Under the pieces are notes generated by a model. It worked only from the letters and a program-made list of their open reading frames with translations. It ran no database searches and was not told the DNA's origin. Of a stretch of DNA of 16,425 nucleotides, positions 15,832 through 16,425 are shown in pieces. The position numbers and the translations under genes are program-made. The DNA is from Treponema sp. (GTDB lineage: Bacteria; Spirochaetota; Spirochaetia; Treponematales; Breznakiellaceae): NCBI GenBank assembly GCA_031275535.1, contig JAISOR010000130.1, positions 1 through 16,425 of the forward strand, written 5' to 3'. How positions within the stretch are numbered: position 1 is the first letter of the stretch; every line of letters starts with the position of its first letter.

Positions 15832-16425
15832 ATGAAGGGAAACAAGGTATTCATATGGGCCATACCGGCGATGGTTCTGGCAGGCTGCGTCTCGTTCCGG
15901 TCTATCGAAATAACCAGGCCGCCCAACCGCATGGTATACGGGCAGGGGCAGGAGTTTGACCGGACCGGCATGGAAGTAGGCGGCATTACCAAAAAAGGCG
16001 AACTCAAGCCGGTTTCGGATTCCCGCATCCGGATAAGCGGGTACGACAAGGCCAGACCCGGCGTTCAGGCCGTAACCATTGCCTATAGGAAAACGCAAAC
16101 CACCATAGAGGTAGAAGTTGTGCCGGTCCGGTCCATCAGCATTGAAAAAGCCCCTTCCCTTGTCAAGCAGTATGAAAACATCACGGGGCTGACGGTGCGG
16201 GTGGATTACGGCGACCGGGTGCCGGCGGCCAGCGTGGGGGCGGGGGCGCTCTCGTTTTCCGGCCACAACAAGGATGCGGCGGGCAGGCAGACCGTTACCG
16301 CCGCTTATTACGGCAAGACCGCCGCGTTTGACATAACCGTGGTGGGGATGAGCCGCCTGGTTATCAACACGCCGCCCGCCAAGGTAACATACCTTACCGG
16401 CGAGGAGCTTAGCCTTGAGGGCCTC
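15832..16425 (+). CDS. Lipoprotein with bacterial Ig-like repeats, 3' end outside the window
   Basis: The frame opens at ATG 15832 with a lipoprotein signal: Lys near the start, a hydrophobic core (VFIWAIPAMV) and the lipobox LAGC with Cys19, so it should be lipid-anchored. The visible 198 residues then hold two full repeats of about 70-75 residues and the start of a third. Each opens with an I-x-I or L-V-I strand and a Pro, has a Y or G-rich x-G-x-E/F-x-x-x-G turn, and ends with P/AGxQxVTxxYxxKT followed by a V/I-rich strand. This is the bacterial Ig-like group 3 (Big_3) pattern, used in surface adhesion or as spacer domains. Upstream, 15763-15831 shows no strong promoter and only a weak AGAG ribosome-binding site. 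The function of any C-terminal domain is unknown. Confidence 0.8.
   Translation, partial: MKGNKVFIWAIPAMVLAGCVSFRSIEITRPPNRMVYGQGQEFDRTGMEVGGITKKGELKPVSDSRIRISGYDKARPGVQAVTIAYRKTQTTIEVEVVPVRSISIEKAPSLVKQYENITGLTVRVDYGDRVPAASVGAGALSFSGHNKDAAGRQTVTAAYYGKTAAFDITVVGMSRLVINTPPAKVTYLTGEELSLEGL

Noticed and set aside
1..16425. CRISPR arrays, tRNA or rRNA genes, transposases, phage integrases.
   Set aside because: I found no regularly spaced repeats, cloverleaf with acceptor end, rRNA sequence or recombinase motifs on either strand.

Overview
The window looks like a chromosomal segment of an anaerobic spirochaete, most likely a Treponema-type organism of the termite-gut kind. This rests on gene content and style only: a PDDEXK_9-type nuclease remnant, a long B12-dependent ribonucleotide reductase, a lipoprotein with Ig-like repeats, and GC-rich genes full of G and C runs interrupted by short AT-rich islands. 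No rRNA or other marker gene is present, so the assignment is an inference.

Region 1 (1-3180) is decaying. It holds the 3' part of a PD-(D/E)XK nuclease gene with an in-frame TAG, a Gfo/Idh/MocA oxidoreductase gene (minus strand) broken by an in-frame TGA at codon 32, an asparaginase II gene directly upstream of it whose 5' end does not look native, and a C-terminal piece of a ROK-family gene running the other way and overlapping that 5' end. An intact second Gfo/Idh/MocA oxidoreductase (3215-4330, minus) follows. The set resembles the remains of a sugar or amino-sugar catabolic cluster.

Region 2 (4383-8361) is a large adenosylcobalamin-dependent (class II) ribonucleotide reductase gene, nrdJ, on the minus strand. 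Its leader contains a compound inverted repeat: two perfect hairpins enclosed by an 11-bp outer stem. Further upstream is a candidate promoter whose spacer overlaps a NrdR-box-like sequence.

Region 3 (8506-10841, plus) is a two-gene unit: a GT-B glycosyltransferase and an overlapping HAD phosphatase-like gene. Each has a nine-base homopolymer (G9, C9) close to its 5' end, and the HAD gene is out of frame at its C9 tract. This suggests either a phase-variable sugar-modification locus or a sequence error.

Region 4 (10862-11639, minus) is a visibly AT-rich island with two overlapping genes, a small protein of unknown family and a PIN-domain nuclease, behind a near-consensus promoter. It is a candidate toxin-antitoxin-like module with an unusual partner.

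Region 5 (11742-16425, plus) starts with a PlsC-like acyltransferase, possibly on a leaderless mRNA. A tightly packed zinc/manganese ABC importer follows (binding protein, ATPase, permease: znuA, znuC, znuB). The window ends inside a lipoprotein gene with bacterial Ig-like repeats. I saw no tRNA, rRNA, CRISPR array or transposase gene.
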